A stretch of 64,000 nt of DNA, from assembly GCA_016873295.1 (NCBI GenBank), contig VGXM01000013.1:1-64000 (forward strand), given 5' to 3'. Each line of letters starts with the position of its first letter. Position 1 is the stretch's first letter. The position numbers and the translations under genes were made by a program. The DNA comes from Phycisphaerae bacterium. GTDB taxonomy: Bacteria; Planctomycetota; Phycisphaerae; Phycisphaerales; UBA1924. The notes under the pieces are model-generated. The model was not told the origin of the DNA. It saw only the letters and a list, made by a program, of their open reading frames with translations, and did no database searches. Below are positions 8,970-19,400 of the stretch, in pieces.

Positions 8970-9386
8970 CTACCGCCCCAATCGCCGGAGCAGATCGTCC
9001 AGGATCGCGCGGGCCTGGGCCTCGGCGAGGATGGGCTTGACGTCGACGCCCAGGCGCGTGCCGGTGCGCGACAGACGCGACCAGATCGTCACGTCCTCGA
9101 GGTCGAGGGCGGACCCCGCGGGGGGCGAGCCCCGGACCCAGCCGCGGTCCGCCGTCGCCTGCCCCGCCACGACCGAGTAGCCCCGGGCCCGGAGCGTGGC
9201 GTCGGCGGCGGCCAGGACGGAGCGCACGCGCACCTCGTCGGGCAGGGTCGAGATCAGCGTGCCCAAGCGGTACGAGGCCGACACGCCGGTCCGCCCCGAG
9301 GTGCCCTCGCTGGCCCGGCAGCCGGCGACGGCGAGCAATGCGACCAGGAGTGCCATGGCGCGACGGACTGGCGGAGGGCGGATCAT
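8970..9386 (-). CDS. Small lipoprotein of unknown function
   Basis: 138 residues from the ATG at 9386; a second ATG at 9356 is possible. A short positively charged start precedes a hydrophobic stretch ending in the lipobox VAGC, so lipid anchoring is likely. The mature part has alternating beta/alpha character (SYRLGTLISTLPDEVRVRSV, AAADATLRARGYSV). Its layout resembles small DUF3568-like lipoproteins, but I cannot assign it. The frame continues far upstream only as GC-rich shadow. Confidence 0.6.
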   Translation of the reverse strand: MIRPPPVRRAMALLVALLAVAGCRASEGTSGRTGVSASYRLGTLISTLPDEVRVRSVLAAADATLRARGYSVVAGQATADRGWVRGSPPAGSALDLEDVTIWSRLSRTGTRLGVDVKPILAEAQARAILDDLLRRLGR

Positions 9387-9612
9387 CGAGGATGAACAGA
9401 TCGTCCGGTCCGGGATGGACGGGTCAGAAGTTGCGCCGGAGGCTGGGCGACGGCGAGCTCTCCAGCCCTCATATCGCCCTAACAACACCATGAGCGGCGG
9501 CGAAACGAGGATCGCGGCTTGATCGGGCCCGCTCCCCCGGCTTTGATTGGGCCCGACCGACCGGGTCGGCGTCCGGAAGGTCCGGGCGGGGCGGCATCCA
9601 GACGAGGTGGAC

Positions 9613-9855
9613 ATGGCGATTCGGGTGAAGGCGAGGAGCGGCGAGTCACCGGAGCAGCTCCAGCGCCGGTTCAAGAAGCTGTGCGAGCGCGAGGGCCTGA
9701 CCAAGGACATCAAGCGCAAGGAGTTCTTCGAGAAGCCCTCCGAGCGCCGGCGCCGCGCCGCCCGCAAGTCGCTCGTCCGCCGGCTCAAGACCGAGGGCGT
9801 GCTCCCCGGCTTCGAGCCCGAGCGCCGCGGCGCGGGCGGCGGCGGCGGGTACTGA
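9613..9855 (+). CDS. rpsU: 30S ribosomal protein bS21
   Basis: 80 residues. The start at 9613 gives MAIRVKARSGESPEQ; the in-frame upstream extension is not bS21-like. The core LQRRFKKLCEREGL, KRKEFFEKPSERRRRA matches the bS21 helix pair that contacts 16S rRNA near the anti-Shine-Dalgarno. A Gly-rich tail of about 10 residues is extra. Followed 26 bp later by a strong hairpin. Presence of bS21 is relevant because this region mixes Shine-Dalgarno and apparently leaderless genes. Confidence 0.92.
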   Translation: MAIRVKARSGESPEQLQRRFKKLCEREGLTKDIKRKEFFEKPSERRRRAARKSLVRRLKTEGVLPGFEPERRGAGGGGGY

Positions 9856-9880
9856 TCCCTCGGGTTGTCTTTGAATGACC

Positions 9881-9918
9881 ATCGCCCCGGCGGGCCCTCC
9901 CGACCGGGGCGATTCGTT
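9881..9918 (+). terminator. Rho-independent-like terminator after rpsU
   Basis: A perfect 10-bp stem (ATCGCCCCGG at 9881-9890 with CCGGGGCGAT at 9904-9913) and 13-nt loop, followed by a T-containing stretch (TCGTTTC). Confidence 0.65.
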
Positions 9919-10194
9919 TCTGTCCGGGCGCGTCGGCGGCGGCGACGCGCATCAATGCCGCAGGGCCGCCAAGGCGAGCTTCTCGGCACAGGCATCTCCG
10001 TCCGCTCAAGGCGCCCGCCGAGCGTTGGGGGCCATCCCCGGCGCGCGGGCCGCGGCCCGACGGCGACCCGGTGCCGATCAAGCCGCCGAGCGCCGGTGCG
10101 AATCCGGCCGCGGGAGTCGGGGTCGGTACTCACATAGCCCGGCGGCGGGTTGAGCCTCGGAGCGGGCATCGGGCATCCGGAGCTCGAGCTCGCG
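9919..10194. other. Intergenic stretch, no gene found
   Basis: Between the rpsU terminator and the SRAP gene. Reading frames cross it on both strands but show no family match, signal peptide or ribosome binding site. A GGTGCGAATCC segment near 10094 resembles a cobalamin riboswitch core but lacks the other boxes. Confidence 0.5.
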
Positions 10195-10929
10195 CTACGA
10201 CCCCTCGCGCGGCTCGATGCAGCGCGGGTCGTCGTGACGCGGGCTGTTGACCCAGGTCCCGACTTCGTAGCTCGTGGTCCGGTTTGCCGGCCACGGCACG
10301 CACAGCGCCTTGACCTCCCCAACCCCGGCGCTGTCGTCCAGCCAGCGCCCCCATCGGTCGGAGGGGAGGATCACCGGCATGCGCTCGTGCAGCGGACGGA
10401 TCGCCTCGTTGGCATCGCAGGTCAGGATCGTGCACGACTCGACCACCCGGGCCGACTCCCCCTCCTCCTGCCACCGTTCCCATAGCCCCGCCATCGCGAA
10501 GAGCCCGGGCAGGCTTTGGACGCCCTCGCGAAGACCGGCGTGGCCTCCCGCGATCCGGATGCAGTGCGGGATCTTCTTGCCCCCGTCGGCGGGCGCCTGC
10601 CACTCGTAGAAGCCGTCGGCGGGGATCAGGCATCGGCGGTGCTTGAACGCCGACCGGAACGCGGGCTTTCTGTCGGCGGTCTCGGAGCGGGCGTTGATGG
10701 TCCGGTTCCCGATGTCCGCTTCCTTGGCCCAGGACGGGATGAGCCCCCAGCGGGCCCACGCCGCTTCGCGCCCGCCCCCGGACTCGGTGCCCCGGACCAT
10801 CAGGACGTCCTGGGAGGGGGCGATGTTGAACCGGGGTCTCCACTTGTCGGACCAGGGGATCGGATCCCCCAGCCCGAAGATCTCGGCGACGAGGGCGGGC
10901 GGGGTGGCGAGCAGGAAGCGGCCGCACAT
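10195..10929 (-). CDS. SRAP-family protein (YedK/HMCES), abasic-site DNA crosslinker
   Basis: 244 residues. Starts MCGRF: after Met removal the catalytic Cys2 becomes N-terminal, as required for the thiazolidine link to abasic sites in single-stranded DNA. Other SRAP signatures are present: RFNIAPSQ, ARWGLIPSW, NARSET, RCLIPADGFYEW (active-site Glu) and LHERMPVIL (active-site His). It shields abasic sites during replication. Monocistronic, with TAGATT 6 nt before the ATG. No LexA-like operator is obvious. Confidence 0.92.
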   Translation of the reverse strand: MCGRFLLATPPALVAEIFGLGDPIPWSDKWRPRFNIAPSQDVLMVRGTESGGGREAAWARWGLIPSWAKEADIGNRTINARSETADRKPAFRSAFKHRRCLIPADGFYEWQAPADGGKKIPHCIRIAGGHAGLREGVQSLPGLFAMAGLWERWQEEGESARVVESCTILTCDANEAIRPLHERMPVILPSDRWGRWLDDSAGVGEVKALCVPWPANRTTSYEVGTWVNSPRHDDPRCIEPREGS

Positions 10930-10935
10930 GGGTGG

Positions 10936-10941
10936 AATCTA
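10936..10941 (-). promoter_or_regulatory. -10-like box TAGATT, 6 nt before the SRAP gene
   Basis: Reading on the minus strand, TAGATT is followed by CCACCC and the ATG. No Shine-Dalgarno, so leaderless initiation is inferred. Confidence 0.42.
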
Positions 10942-11136
10942 GGACGCCGCCCCGCCTGACCCGGCGGGGGTGGTTCCGGATGGCACTCAAGCGGGGCTGG
11001 CGGTCCTTCGATGAGGAGAATAGGATTGGGTTGTCCGATGGGGCCGGGAGGTTTCGTGCTCATCGGGCGTTAGCAACAGGGCGCCCCCCAATCCGGTCCG
11101 TGCGAATGGCATGGGCAAGGCGCGAGGAGGTGCGTG

Positions 11137-11373
11137 ATGAGACTGGTTATCCGACCGGCGGCGGCACCGGCGGCGGCGATCGACGTCACGAACGCCGTCG
11201 TCGCGGCGATCGCACGCGAACTGGACCGCGTCCACCATGGGAACGACACGCTCAACTGGCTGGAGGCCGAGCAGATCGTGACGGACCTTCTGCGGCGCGC
11301 CAACGGCGAATGCGAGATCGCGGGGCGGGGGCTCGAGCCGCTCGAGGCGCTCGATTGCGGCGCGGCGCTGTGA
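11137..11373 (+). CDS. Small hypothetical protein
   Basis: 78 residues. GAGGAGG at 11124-11130 lies 6 nt before the ATG at 11137, a strong ribosome binding site that selects this start over the adjacent GTG. The product has a short beta start (MRLVIRP), an Ala-rich segment, then an amphipathic helix (VVAAIARELDRV) and LNWLEAEQIVTDLLRRA. No membrane segment, signal or known domain. Convergent with nuoB across a palindromic repeat. The ribosome binding site is the main argument for reality. Confidence 0.55.
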   Translation: MRLVIRPAAAPAAAIDVTNAVVAAIARELDRVHHGNDTLNWLEAEQIVTDLLRRANGECEIAGRGLEPLEALDCGAAL

Positions 11374-11400
11374 TCTCGACGCGGGGGGTTGGGCACGAGG

Positions 11401-11428
11401 CACCGAGATCGCAGGGCCGATCGCGGTG
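11401..11428. repeat. Dispersed palindrome, distant copy of the 51-kb family
   Basis: CACCGAGATCG, loop CAGGGC, then CGATCGCGGTG: 11-bp arms with one mismatch. The arm sequence matches the palindromes at 51.1, 51.2 and 51.7 kb in reverse orientation. It lies between the convergent small ORF and nuoB, where it could also terminate transcription. Confidence 0.6.
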
Positions 11429-11434
11429 GCACGG

Positions 11435-12004
11435 TCAGCGTCCGACGGTGATGCCGACGGGTTGCGGGCGGACGACGTGCGTGGGCTCGACGACCAGCCC
11501 GAGGGGGATGCGCCGGCCGTCGGGCCCCATGGGGGGGATGCCGTCGTTGTCGACGATGCGCTGGATGGCCATGACGCCCTCGATGAGCTGCTCGGGGCGT
11601 GGCGGACAGCCCGGAACGTAGACGTCCACGGGGATGAACTGGTCGCAGCCCTGAACGCAGGCGTAGGTGTCGAAGACGCCTCCGGTGCTGGCGCAAGCGC
11701 CCATCGAGATCACCCACTTGGGCTCGGACATCTGCTCGTAGATGCGCTGGAGGACGGGCATCATCTTGACGGCGATGCGGCCGGCGACGATGAGCAGGTC
11801 GGCCTGGCGAGGGCTGAAGCGCATGACCTCGGCGCCGAAGCGGGCGAGGTCGTAGCGGCTGCACGCCGTGCCCATCAGCTCGATGCCGCAGCACGCGGTC
11901 GCGAAGGGGACGGGCCAGAGGGAGCTGCGCCTGGCCCAGTTGACGACACGGCGCAACTGAAGCGTCGCGAATCCCTCGGCCGTCAGAGCCGCCTCGATGC
12001 CCAT
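11435..12004 (-). CDS. nuoB: NADH-quinone oxidoreductase subunit B
   Basis: 189 residues. Carries the N2 [4Fe-4S] cluster that passes electrons to quinone. Cys ligands are in [16 protein letters not shown] and [15 protein letters not shown] at 12011-12015 is 6 nt before the ATG and supports this start. The neighbours are a YihY protein and a small ORF, with no nuoA, C, D or I beside it; the J-N membrane genes are 22 kb away. The complex I genes are therefore dispersed, or this is a solitary copy. Confidence 0.93.
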   Translation of the reverse strand: MGIEAALTAEGFATLQLRRVVNWARRSSLWPVPFATACCGIELMGTACSRYDLARFGAEVMRFSPRQADLLIVAGRIAVKMMPVLQRIYEQMSEPKWVISMGACASTGGVFDTYACVQGCDQFIPVDVYVPGCPPRPEQLIEGVMAIQRIVDNDGIPPMGPDGRRIPLGLVVEPTHVVRPQPVGITVGR

Positions 12005-12086
12005 CGATGACTCCTGCGCGGGGTCGCCTCCGTAGGGCGACCCACCGAACGGTAGTGCACCGGACCGGCGTCGGCGAGTGGCGTGG

Positions 12087-13700
12087 TCACCCGGCGGGCT
12101 GGGGATTGCCCCCCGCCCGTGGCTCCGGGGCCGGGACGGCGCGGGGGGCCGACGGCGGGGCGGCGAGGTAGTCGGCGAGCGATCGTCCCTTGAGCGCCAA
12201 CGCCTTGGCTTCCTCCAGCTCTCCGATGACTCGGCGGGCGGCGGGGGCATCCGCCTCGAGCCCGTCGCCCAGGGCCCGCCCCACCGCGACGACGTCCGCG
12301 GCCTTGATGGTGTCGGGGGGGCCCGACAGGGCGTAGGCCGCGCTCTCATCGGCGCCGCCCCCGACCACGCGGTGCAGGAGGCCGGCCCCGGCGAGGCGCT
12401 CGAGCATGTCCGCGACGATGGACTCTTCGAGCCCGGCCCGGTCGGCCACGTCGCTGGCGGCGGAGGGGCGGCGGTCGGCGAATCGCTCGGCGACGGCGGC
12501 GGCGACGGCCAGGATCGCCGCGGGGTCCACCAGGCTCGAGCGCGCGGGCGAGCTCGGGTCGGGCATGAACCAGCGGAGCGCCCCCAGCCCGTGGGTCCGC
12601 ACGACGCGGTGGGTCTGGATGGCGTGCGCGATCGACAGCCCCAGGAGCACGATCATCCACGTCACGTACACCCACAGCAGGAACAGCGGCACCAGCGCGA
12701 TGGACCCGTAGAACCGCGAATAGGTCGCCGAGTAGCGGAGGTACTGGGTGAACCCCCACTTTCCGCTCTCCCACAGCACGGCGGCGACGACCGCCCCGAC
12801 GATCGCCGACCCGATCGAGACGCGGGTGTTGGGCATGGTGGTGTAGACGATGACGAAGAGCACGGCGCTGATGAGGACGGTGATGCAGAACCCGGCGCCG
12901 GTGAGCGCCGAGCTGCCCAGCCCCGAGACCACGTGGTCCAGCTCGCCCAGGCGCAGGGCCAGCGAGCGCAGCGACTCGCCCACGTAGAAGCTGGCGAAGA
13001 GGAAGAGCGTCCCCAGCGTCAGGAGCGTCCAGTACTGCGTGACGCGCCGGATCCACGTCCGCCCCTCGGGCGCGTGGTAGATCTGGTTGAAGCACTTCTC
13101 GATCTCGACCATCATCGAGATGGCGGCGTAGATGAGCGTCGCCAGCCCCACGAAGCCGATCGTGCCCAGCGGGATCCGGCGCACGTTCTGCACCAGGTCG
13201 GCGATCCACACGTCGACGCGCCCGCCCGTGACGGCGGCGACCGCGTCGGCCATCGCGCCGGGGCGGTCGCCCGGCACGCTCAGCCACGCGATGCGGCCCG
13301 GCCCCTCCGGGCCCGAGACCTCCGCGAACCACGCGCGGGCCCAGTCGCGCCACGCCGCGTCCGCCGCCAGGAACGCCACCTCACCGGCGTCGTCCCCCAC
13401 CACGATCTGGCTGATGCCGCTGAACTCCAGCAGGCGCTGCACCAGGGCCGCGACGTCGCGGTCGGTGCTGAACGCGCCCAGCACCACCAGCCCCAGCACC
13501 AGCATGGGGATCAGCCCGAAGATGGTGCGGTAGGAGAGGGCGGCGGCCATCCGCGCCATCTCCACCTGGCACACCACCTTGAAGGCGAAGCGGGGCAGGC
13601 TCATGGTCCGGCGGGCCCGGGTCGGGCGCAGCGGCCCCGCCGCGTGGGGCAGGATGGCCCGGTCGCCCTTCTTGCCGGGGTTCTCCGTGCCCGTGCCCAT
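12087..13700 (-). CDS. YihY/BrkB-family inner-membrane protein
   Basis: 537 residues. The start at 13700 shares one base with the stop of the upstream pseudouridine synthase (TGATG), which argues for coupling; MSLPRF at 13604 is a weaker alternative. About six membrane segments follow the YihY pattern ([19 protein letters not shown] near the N-terminus; [15 protein letters not shown] late). An extra ~80-residue loop follows segment 1, and a ~130-residue cytoplasmic tail resembles a winged helix ([24 protein letters not shown]). Transport function of the family is unproven; the old RNase BN label is wrong. Confidence 0.8.
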   Translation of the reverse strand: MGTGTENPGKKGDRAILPHAAGPLRPTRARRTMSLPRFAFKVVCQVEMARMAAALSYRTIFGLIPMLVLGLVVLGAFSTDRDVAALVQRLLEFSGISQIVVGDDAGEVAFLAADAAWRDWARAWFAEVSGPEGPGRIAWLSVPGDRPGAMADAVAAVTGGRVDVWIADLVQNVRRIPLGTIGFVGLATLIYAAISMMVEIEKCFNQIYHAPEGRTWIRRVTQYWTLLTLGTLFLFASFYVGESLRSLALRLGELDHVVSGLGSSALTGAGFCITVLISAVLFVIVYTTMPNTRVSIGSAIVGAVVAAVLWESGKWGFTQYLRYSATYSRFYGSIALVPLFLLWVYVTWMIVLLGLSIAHAIQTHRVVRTHGLGALRWFMPDPSSPARSSLVDPAAILAVAAAVAERFADRRPSAASDVADRAGLEESIVADMLERLAGAGLLHRVVGGGADESAAYALSGPPDTIKAADVVAVGRALGDGLEADAPAARRVIGELEEAKALALKGRSLADYLAAPPSAPRAVPAPEPRAGGNPQPAG

Positions 13701-14872
13701 CAGCGTCGCGGCCCTCGCTTCGAACCACGCCCCGGGCGGGGTCGCCCGTCGCCCGTCCGTTGATCGGGGGCGGTGTCGCTCGATTCCGCCTGACCGTGTC
13801 GCCGGATGATGAGGGGCGTGGTGGGCGGGGCGTCGAGCCGCGGGGCGGCGCCCTCGGGGCGTTCCCAGTCGCGCACGGCGCCTGGGTGCGGCGCTGGGGC
13901 CGGGGGTCGCTCGTCGGTCTTCGGCCCGGCCCGGCGCGCGGTCGGCGCCCTCTCGGGCTGCGGGGGCGCGTGCGGCGCCTCGCCGCGCGCCGAGGCCCTG
14001 CGCAGGGCCCGGAGTTCGTCGCGGGTGAGCTCGCGCCAGGCCCCCACCGCCAGGCCCCGCAGTTCCAGGGGGCCGATGCCGATCCGCGTGACCCGCCTGG
14101 GCGTGCACCCCGCCGCCCGGAGGATCTCGGGCAACTGGCGGTTCCGCCCCTCGAGCAGCGTGATGTGCAGCACGGTGTTGGCGCCCTCGCGCTTGGCCAC
14201 GCGCACGGACGCGCGCCCGGCGCCCCCTTCGAGCAGGCTGGGCCTCGGGCTTTCGCCGCTCTGGGGCGGTGGTTCGGGACGCGGCGCGGGCCCGGCGCTG
14301 AGGCCGACGCGGCGGCGGGCCGTCCGGCGGGCCAGGCGACCCAACTCCCGCTCGACGCCCGCCTGCTGCTCGGGCCCGAACGCGCCACGGACCACCACCT
14401 CGTAGGCCTTGGGGATGCCGTAGCGCGGGTGCGTCAGGCGATTGGCCAGTTCGCCGTCGTTGGTGAGGAGGACCAGCCCGCGCGACTCGTAGTCGAGGCG
14501 TCCGACCGGGAACAGGCGGGGGCTGTCGGGGTGGTGGACCAGGTCGACCACCGATCGCCGGTCGGCCCCGGGCTCGTCGGAGGTGGAGCCCAGCACGCGC
14601 TCGGGCTTGTGGACCATGAGGTAGAGGTGCCGGAGGCGGCGGGGCAGGGGCCGCCCGTCCACCGTGATGCGGTCGCGGTCCGGGTCCACGAACACCGGGA
14701 GCCGCCTCACGCGCCGACCGTTGACCGACACCCGCCCTTCCTCGATCATGGCCTCGCAGGCCCGGCGTGCCGCCACCCCGGCGTCGGCCAGCACCCGCTG
14801 GAGGCGGACGCCCTCGGGCGTGCTGCGGGCGGCTTCCCGGCGGGCCTTGCGTGCTCGGTCGCGTGCGGACAT
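13700..14872 (-). CDS. rRNA pseudouridine synthase, RsuA/RluB family
   Basis: 390 residues. An S4 RNA-binding domain (about 23-70: LQRVLADAGVAARRACEAMI ... VSVNG) precedes the catalytic domain with GRLDYESRGLVLLTNDG, where Asp127 is the nucleophile, and later GRNRQLPEILRAAG. RluB acts on 23S helix 89-type sites and RsuA on 16S; which applies here is not clear. The basic, Pro-rich final ~100 residues are unusual and look disordered. TAAAGT sits 6 nt before the ATG. The stop overlaps the YihY start. Confidence 0.88.
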   Translation of the reverse strand: MSARDRARKARREAARSTPEGVRLQRVLADAGVAARRACEAMIEEGRVSVNGRRVRRLPVFVDPDRDRITVDGRPLPRRLRHLYLMVHKPERVLGSTSDEPGADRRSVVDLVHHPDSPRLFPVGRLDYESRGLVLLTNDGELANRLTHPRYGIPKAYEVVVRGAFGPEQQAGVERELGRLARRTARRRVGLSAGPAPRPEPPPQSGESPRPSLLEGGAGRASVRVAKREGANTVLHITLLEGRNRQLPEILRAAGCTPRRVTRIGIGPLELRGLAVGAWRELTRDELRALRRASARGEAPHAPPQPERAPTARRAGPKTDERPPAPAPHPGAVRDWERPEGAAPRLDAPPTTPLIIRRHGQAESSDTAPDQRTGDGRPRPGRGSKRGPRR

Positions 14873-14878
14873 CGGTCC

Positions 14879-14884
14879 ACTTTA
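14879..14884 (-). promoter_or_regulatory. -10-like box TAAAGT, 6 nt before the pseudouridine synthase
   Basis: On the minus strand TAAAGT is followed by GGACCG and the ATG, the same spacing seen at several other genes here. No Shine-Dalgarno. Confidence 0.42.
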
Positions 14885-14960
14885 GGGCGTGGCCCCGACG
14901 CCACACGCGGCCGGCGCGGATCTGGTTCAATACCGTCTTGGGCCCCCCCCGGAGACCGCC

Positions 14961-16316
14961 ATGCCCCAGCCCGACGCGCCATCGCCAAGACCCGCCGAGC
15001 CCGCCGCCGATCCCAGCGACGAGCTTTTCCTCACGCCTCGCGTGATCGACCGGCGCTCCTTCGAGGAGTTCTCGGCGCTGCTGCGCGAGCTCATCCGCGA
15101 GGCGGCGGGCGAGGGGCGGTCGCTGCGGAGCGCGGCGAGCGAAGTCAAGGGCGTGCAGGAGGGGCTGGAACGCGCGACGTCGGACCTCTCGGGCAAGCTC
15201 GACGCCGTCGTCCGCGTGCTCCCGACGCTGGAGCAGCGGATTGCGCGCATGGAGCAGCTCCTCAGCGCCAGCGCCGACTCGTCGCGGGTTCAGGAGGAGA
15301 TCGCCAGGCGCGTGAGCGCGACGGTGAAGGGGGTGACGGACGAGGCGGCGTCGCAGCTCCGCCAGCAGGCCGCGGGTGTGGTGGAGAGCGTCATGCCGAG
15401 CCTGGCCCAGGGCTCGCGCCAGGCCCAGCAGGCCCTCAGCGAGGCCCTGGCCCGGATCGCCGCGGCGCAGGACGACGCGCACCGGTCGCTCGGGGCGGAG
15501 GTCGAGGAGGCGCGGCGACAACTCGAGTCGGAACTGGCCGGGGCGCGCGCGCGGTTCGCCGACGCGGCGCGCGACCAGGCCGACGCCACGGCGCTCGGGC
15601 AGGAACGGGCGGCCCTGGCGGCGGCCGAGGCCCGTGCCGCCCTGGAACGGGGCATCGGCGACGCGTCGCGGAGCGCCGAGGCGCTGCTGGCGGGGCTCGA
15701 CGGTCGCCTCGGATCGGTGCACGCGTGGGCGACCACCGTCGTGGAAGAGGTCGAGAATCGCCTCGAGGATTGGCGTGAGCGGGCCAACCGGATCGCCGCC
15801 GCCCTCGGGCCGGCCGACTTGGCGCTGGTCACCCAGCTCCCCGCCCTGATCGAGCGGGCCTCGGCCATGCGTCGGCAACTGGAGGAGGCGATCCTGGGGA
15901 GCGCGGATCGAATCGAGGGGCAGGCGGCCGCCCTCGATCGCCTGTCGTCGCTCCACGACGAACTTCGCGGGGCGATCGCCCAGGCCACCGACCGGTGCGA
16001 GGAGACGGTGCGCACGCTCCGCGACCTCGCGGGCGCCGGGGGCCCGTCGGCCGAGAGCATCGCCGGGGCCGCGGCCCAGCTCGACCGCGCGGCGGCGGCG
16101 CTGGCGCACTCCGCAGAGGCCGCCCGCGCCTCGGCCGCGACCGCGACGGCCGTCACCGCGCGCGCCGATGAGGCCGCGGCTCGCCTGACGGACCTGCTGG
16201 CCAGGCTCGAGTCCTGGCGGCCGCTGCTCGCTCCGGGGCAGCCCACGCCGGGGGGCATTCTCGCCCCCACCGGGACGAAGGGCGGCGCCGGGTCGGGAGT
16301 CGGCGATCGCGGGTAG
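14961..16316 (+). CDS. Coiled-coil protein of unknown function
   Basis: 451 residues from MPQPDAPSP at 14961. A Pro-rich N-terminus is followed from about residue 40 to 420 by near-continuous helix rich in Ala, Glu, Arg and Gln with heptad spacing (for example EIARRVSATVKGVTDEAASQ). There is no transmembrane segment, signal peptide or Walker motif, so it is presumably cytoplasmic. Composition resembles structural or chemoreceptor-like coiled coils but there is no conserved signalling hairpin. Convergent with the giant gene across a shared terminator. Confidence 0.7.
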   Translation: MPQPDAPSPRPAEPAADPSDELFLTPRVIDRRSFEEFSALLRELIREAAGEGRSLRSAASEVKGVQEGLERATSDLSGKLDAVVRVLPTLEQRIARMEQLLSASADSSRVQEEIARRVSATVKGVTDEAASQLRQQAAGVVESVMPSLAQGSRQAQQALSEALARIAAAQDDAHRSLGAEVEEARRQLESELAGARARFADAARDQADATALGQERAALAAAEARAALERGIGDASRSAEALLAGLDGRLGSVHAWATTVVEEVENRLEDWRERANRIAAALGPADLALVTQLPALIERASAMRRQLEEAILGSADRIEGQAAALDRLSSLHDELRGAIAQATDRCEETVRTLRDLAGAGGPSAESIAGAAAQLDRAAAALAHSAEAARASAATATAVTARADEAAARLTDLLARLESWRPLLAPGQPTPGGILAPTGTKGGAGSGVGDRG

Positions 16317-16357
16317 GCGCGTGAGCGTGGCCCAGCGGGGCGGCGTCCAAAGCAAAG

Positions 16358-16382
16358 AAGGCCGCGGCGGGGCCGCGGCCTT
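16358..16382. terminator. Bidirectional terminator
   Basis: Perfect 10-bp stem AAGGCCGCGG/CCGCGGCCTT with a CGGGG loop, flanked by A-rich sequence on the left and CGGTCTT on the right. It lies between the convergent coiled-coil and giant genes. Confidence 0.7.
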
Positions 16383-16405
16383 CGGTCTTCAGGGTCGGGC
16401 CAGGA

Positions 16406-19400
16406 TCAGGGCCTGCGGGCCAGGATCCTGTCGAGCAGGCTGAGGGAGCTCTGGCGACCGAGGAAGAAGTCGGTCGTCTGCACCGTGTCGCCCAGGCCAG
16501 ACAGGCCACGCGTCTGGGTGCCGCTCACCGGCGCTGAGTTGATCAGGGCGAGCGTTCGGCCGCCGGTCAGCGGGCTCACGGCGACGCTGTTGGAGGCCAT
16601 GATGTCGACCTGCCCGCCGGCGGGCGGGAACGTGGCGGCCGTGTACCCGCCGGTCATGCGCAGACCCAGGAGTTCGCCGACCCGGCGTCCGACCGCGGCG
16701 GTCATGGCCTGGGAGAACCCGTCGAGATCGACCTGGCTGGGGGCGAAACCGCGGGTCGTGAAGGCCTGGGCGAAGACGACCGCCTCGTCGTTTCGGTCGG
16801 TGTTGAAGGGATCGGAGCGCTGGCTGTAGCCGAAGGGCTGGTTGCCCGAGAGCAGGTTGATGGGGTCGGGGCTGTTGGTGATGTAGACCACGGAGTAGTC
16901 GGACCCGGCGAAGGCGGAGGAGTCGGTGGCGAAGACGATGTTGAACCCGCCGACGGTGCTGAAGATGGAGGTGAGGGTGGCGACCACGGTGTCGAGGACG
17001 TAGCGGGTGGGGGTGCGGCCGTCCGCCAGGACCCCGCCGAAGCCGAGCAGCGAGGCGTCGAACGCCGAGAGGGCGGAGAGCGTCCCGCCCTGCTCGAGCC
17101 ACTCGAGCGTGCCGCCGCGGGTCTCGATGACCACGTTCTGGGTCTTGCGCTGGGGCGTCTGGGTGAAGGGCTCGGTGACGACCTCGATCTGGTAGTCGCT
17201 GTTGAACGCGCCCTGGATGTAGAGGGCGAAGGTGCCCGCGCCCCCGACGTCGAGGCGCTCGGGCACGAGGAACGAGATGTAGTAGTCGCCGTTGGCGTTG
17301 TAGCCGTAGACGGTCTGCCCATCGTTGGCAATAAGGCGAGGATCCTGCGCCGTCGGCTTGAAGTCGGTCGGGGAGAAGACGAGCATGGCGTCGCCCAGGG
17401 CCGTCGACGCGGAGGTGTCGAAGAGGGCGAACTGGACGGCGCCGCGGAAGTCCTCGGACCGGTTCACGAACTGGCTCCCCAGGTCGGACCCGGCCTCGGA
17501 GAGCTTGACGGTGACCGTCATCCGCGTGCCGGGGGCGATGGTCAGGCGGTCGTTGAGGTGGTAGACGTCGACGTCGGGGAAGACGGTGAGCGGCGTCCCG
17601 CGGGACCCGGTGGGCCCGATCGCCGAACGGATGTTCGTGACGAGCCGGCCCGACGAAGAGCGGTCCGAGGTGATGCCCAGGCCGTTGGAGCCCGTGACGG
17701 TGGCGCCGTCGGCGCCAAGGACGAAGGTGAAGCCGTTCCGGACGATGACCGAGCCCGGCCCCGAGAACTCGGAGGGGAGCGGTGCGTTGACGAGGTTGGT
17801 GCCGTTGCCCGAGCCGGACGGGTCGCTGAACCCCGAATCGCCGTCGTCGAAGATGTCGACGGTGAAGCGGTAGTCGCCCACGGCGTCGGGGAGCGGGGGC
17901 ACGTTGGGGATGGCGGTGGGGCGCTGCCAGAACTCGGGCGGGTTCGGCGGCGGGATGAGGACCAGCACGTTGGTCACGATGATGTGATAGGTACCGGTCT
18001 GGGTGATGAGGTAGCTGATCGGCGACAGGTCGGAGAGATCGGGCCGCGGCGTGGTCTCGAAGGGGAGCCCGACGGTGTGGGTGGTGGTGCCGGTGGGCGA
18101 CAGGTAGTTGCCGGCGTCGTCGGTGAGGATGAGCAGGGACCCGCGGGCCGTGCCGGTGAGCTCCGACAGACGGAGGATCTGCCCGGCCTGGAGGGTGACG
18201 CTGTAGACGTCGATGTCGCCGGCCACGCCGAAGGTGGTGTTGTTGTTGTCGGGGTGGTCGCCGATGAACCCGCGGACGGTGTACGTGCGGCTGGGGTCGG
18301 GGCGTCCGTCGGGGGTGTAGTTGTTGTCCATCACCTCGGTGAGGCTGAAGGGGGCGTAGAAGTCGAGGAAGTTGCCGGTGCCGTCGTCGATGCGCGAGAA
18401 GTTGAGCTTGTCGCCCGCGTCGCCGACGAAGATGTCGTCGGAGAAGTGGTCGTTGACGCCGACGACGCCGTCGCCGTTGCCGTCGAGGACGTTGCCGGTG
18501 AGCTGGGCCCGCAGGACCGCCTGGCTGAGATGGAACCGGTAGACGCCGGGCCCGATGAGGCCGGGGGTCTGCTGGCTCGCGGCGGTGAGGTTGCGCTCGG
18601 TGACGGCCTGGTTGAAGGTCACGGTGAGGGTCGAGCCGGACACCAGGATGTTGTAGTCGGTGCCAAGGACGGCCTGGATGAGGGTGCCGCCGCGCACCTC
18701 GGAGACGGTGAGGGCCGCCGCCGCGGTGCTCGCGTCGATCGCCTGGTTGAAGTTGACGGTGACGGTGTAGACGCGGCTGGACTGTCCGACGGACATGTTG
18801 AGCACGCGGATGGCCTCGGGGCCCTGCGTGATGGCCTGGACGGCGAAGTTGCCGGAGGAGGTGAGGGGGATCCCGGCGACGGTGACGGGGCCGATGCCGC
18901 CGGAGGCGATGATGCGGTAGGTCTCGCCGGGCCTGAAGGTCCCGACCTGCGTCCCGCCGATGCGGACGGAGTCGATCGAGGAGAAGCCCGCGCCGGCGCT
19001 GTCGTCGGAGGTGCCGTAGTAGCTGTCGGGCCCCTTGAGCACGCCGGCGGCGATGTCGGAAGCGATGAAGTTGCCGCCGATCACGACGGCGCCGATCGAG
19101 CCCGCCGCGGGGGTATCGCGGTCGGCGCCGGTGCCTCCCGGGAGCCCGTTGGCGCCGAAGCTGACGCCGGCGAGGATGAGCGACCGGAAGCCGTCGCCCG
19201 CGACGTTGACGCGGTCGATCCGGGCGCCGGCGGCGATGGTGGCGTCGGTGATGGAGGCCGCCCCGAACTCGCTGAGGGTGCGCCCGACGCCGACGCGGAG
19301 CCCGTCCGCCGCGCCCCACACGAAGATGCCCTTGGCGCCCCCGGCGACGGCGACGGCGCCTCCCGCGCTCCCCGTGACGGTGAGCACGTCGAGGTTGGCG

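Noticed and set aside
10085-10140. Cobalamin riboswitch
   Set aside because: GGTGCGAATCC matches one box, but the GCCACTG and AAGGGAA boxes are missing and no gene follows on that strand.
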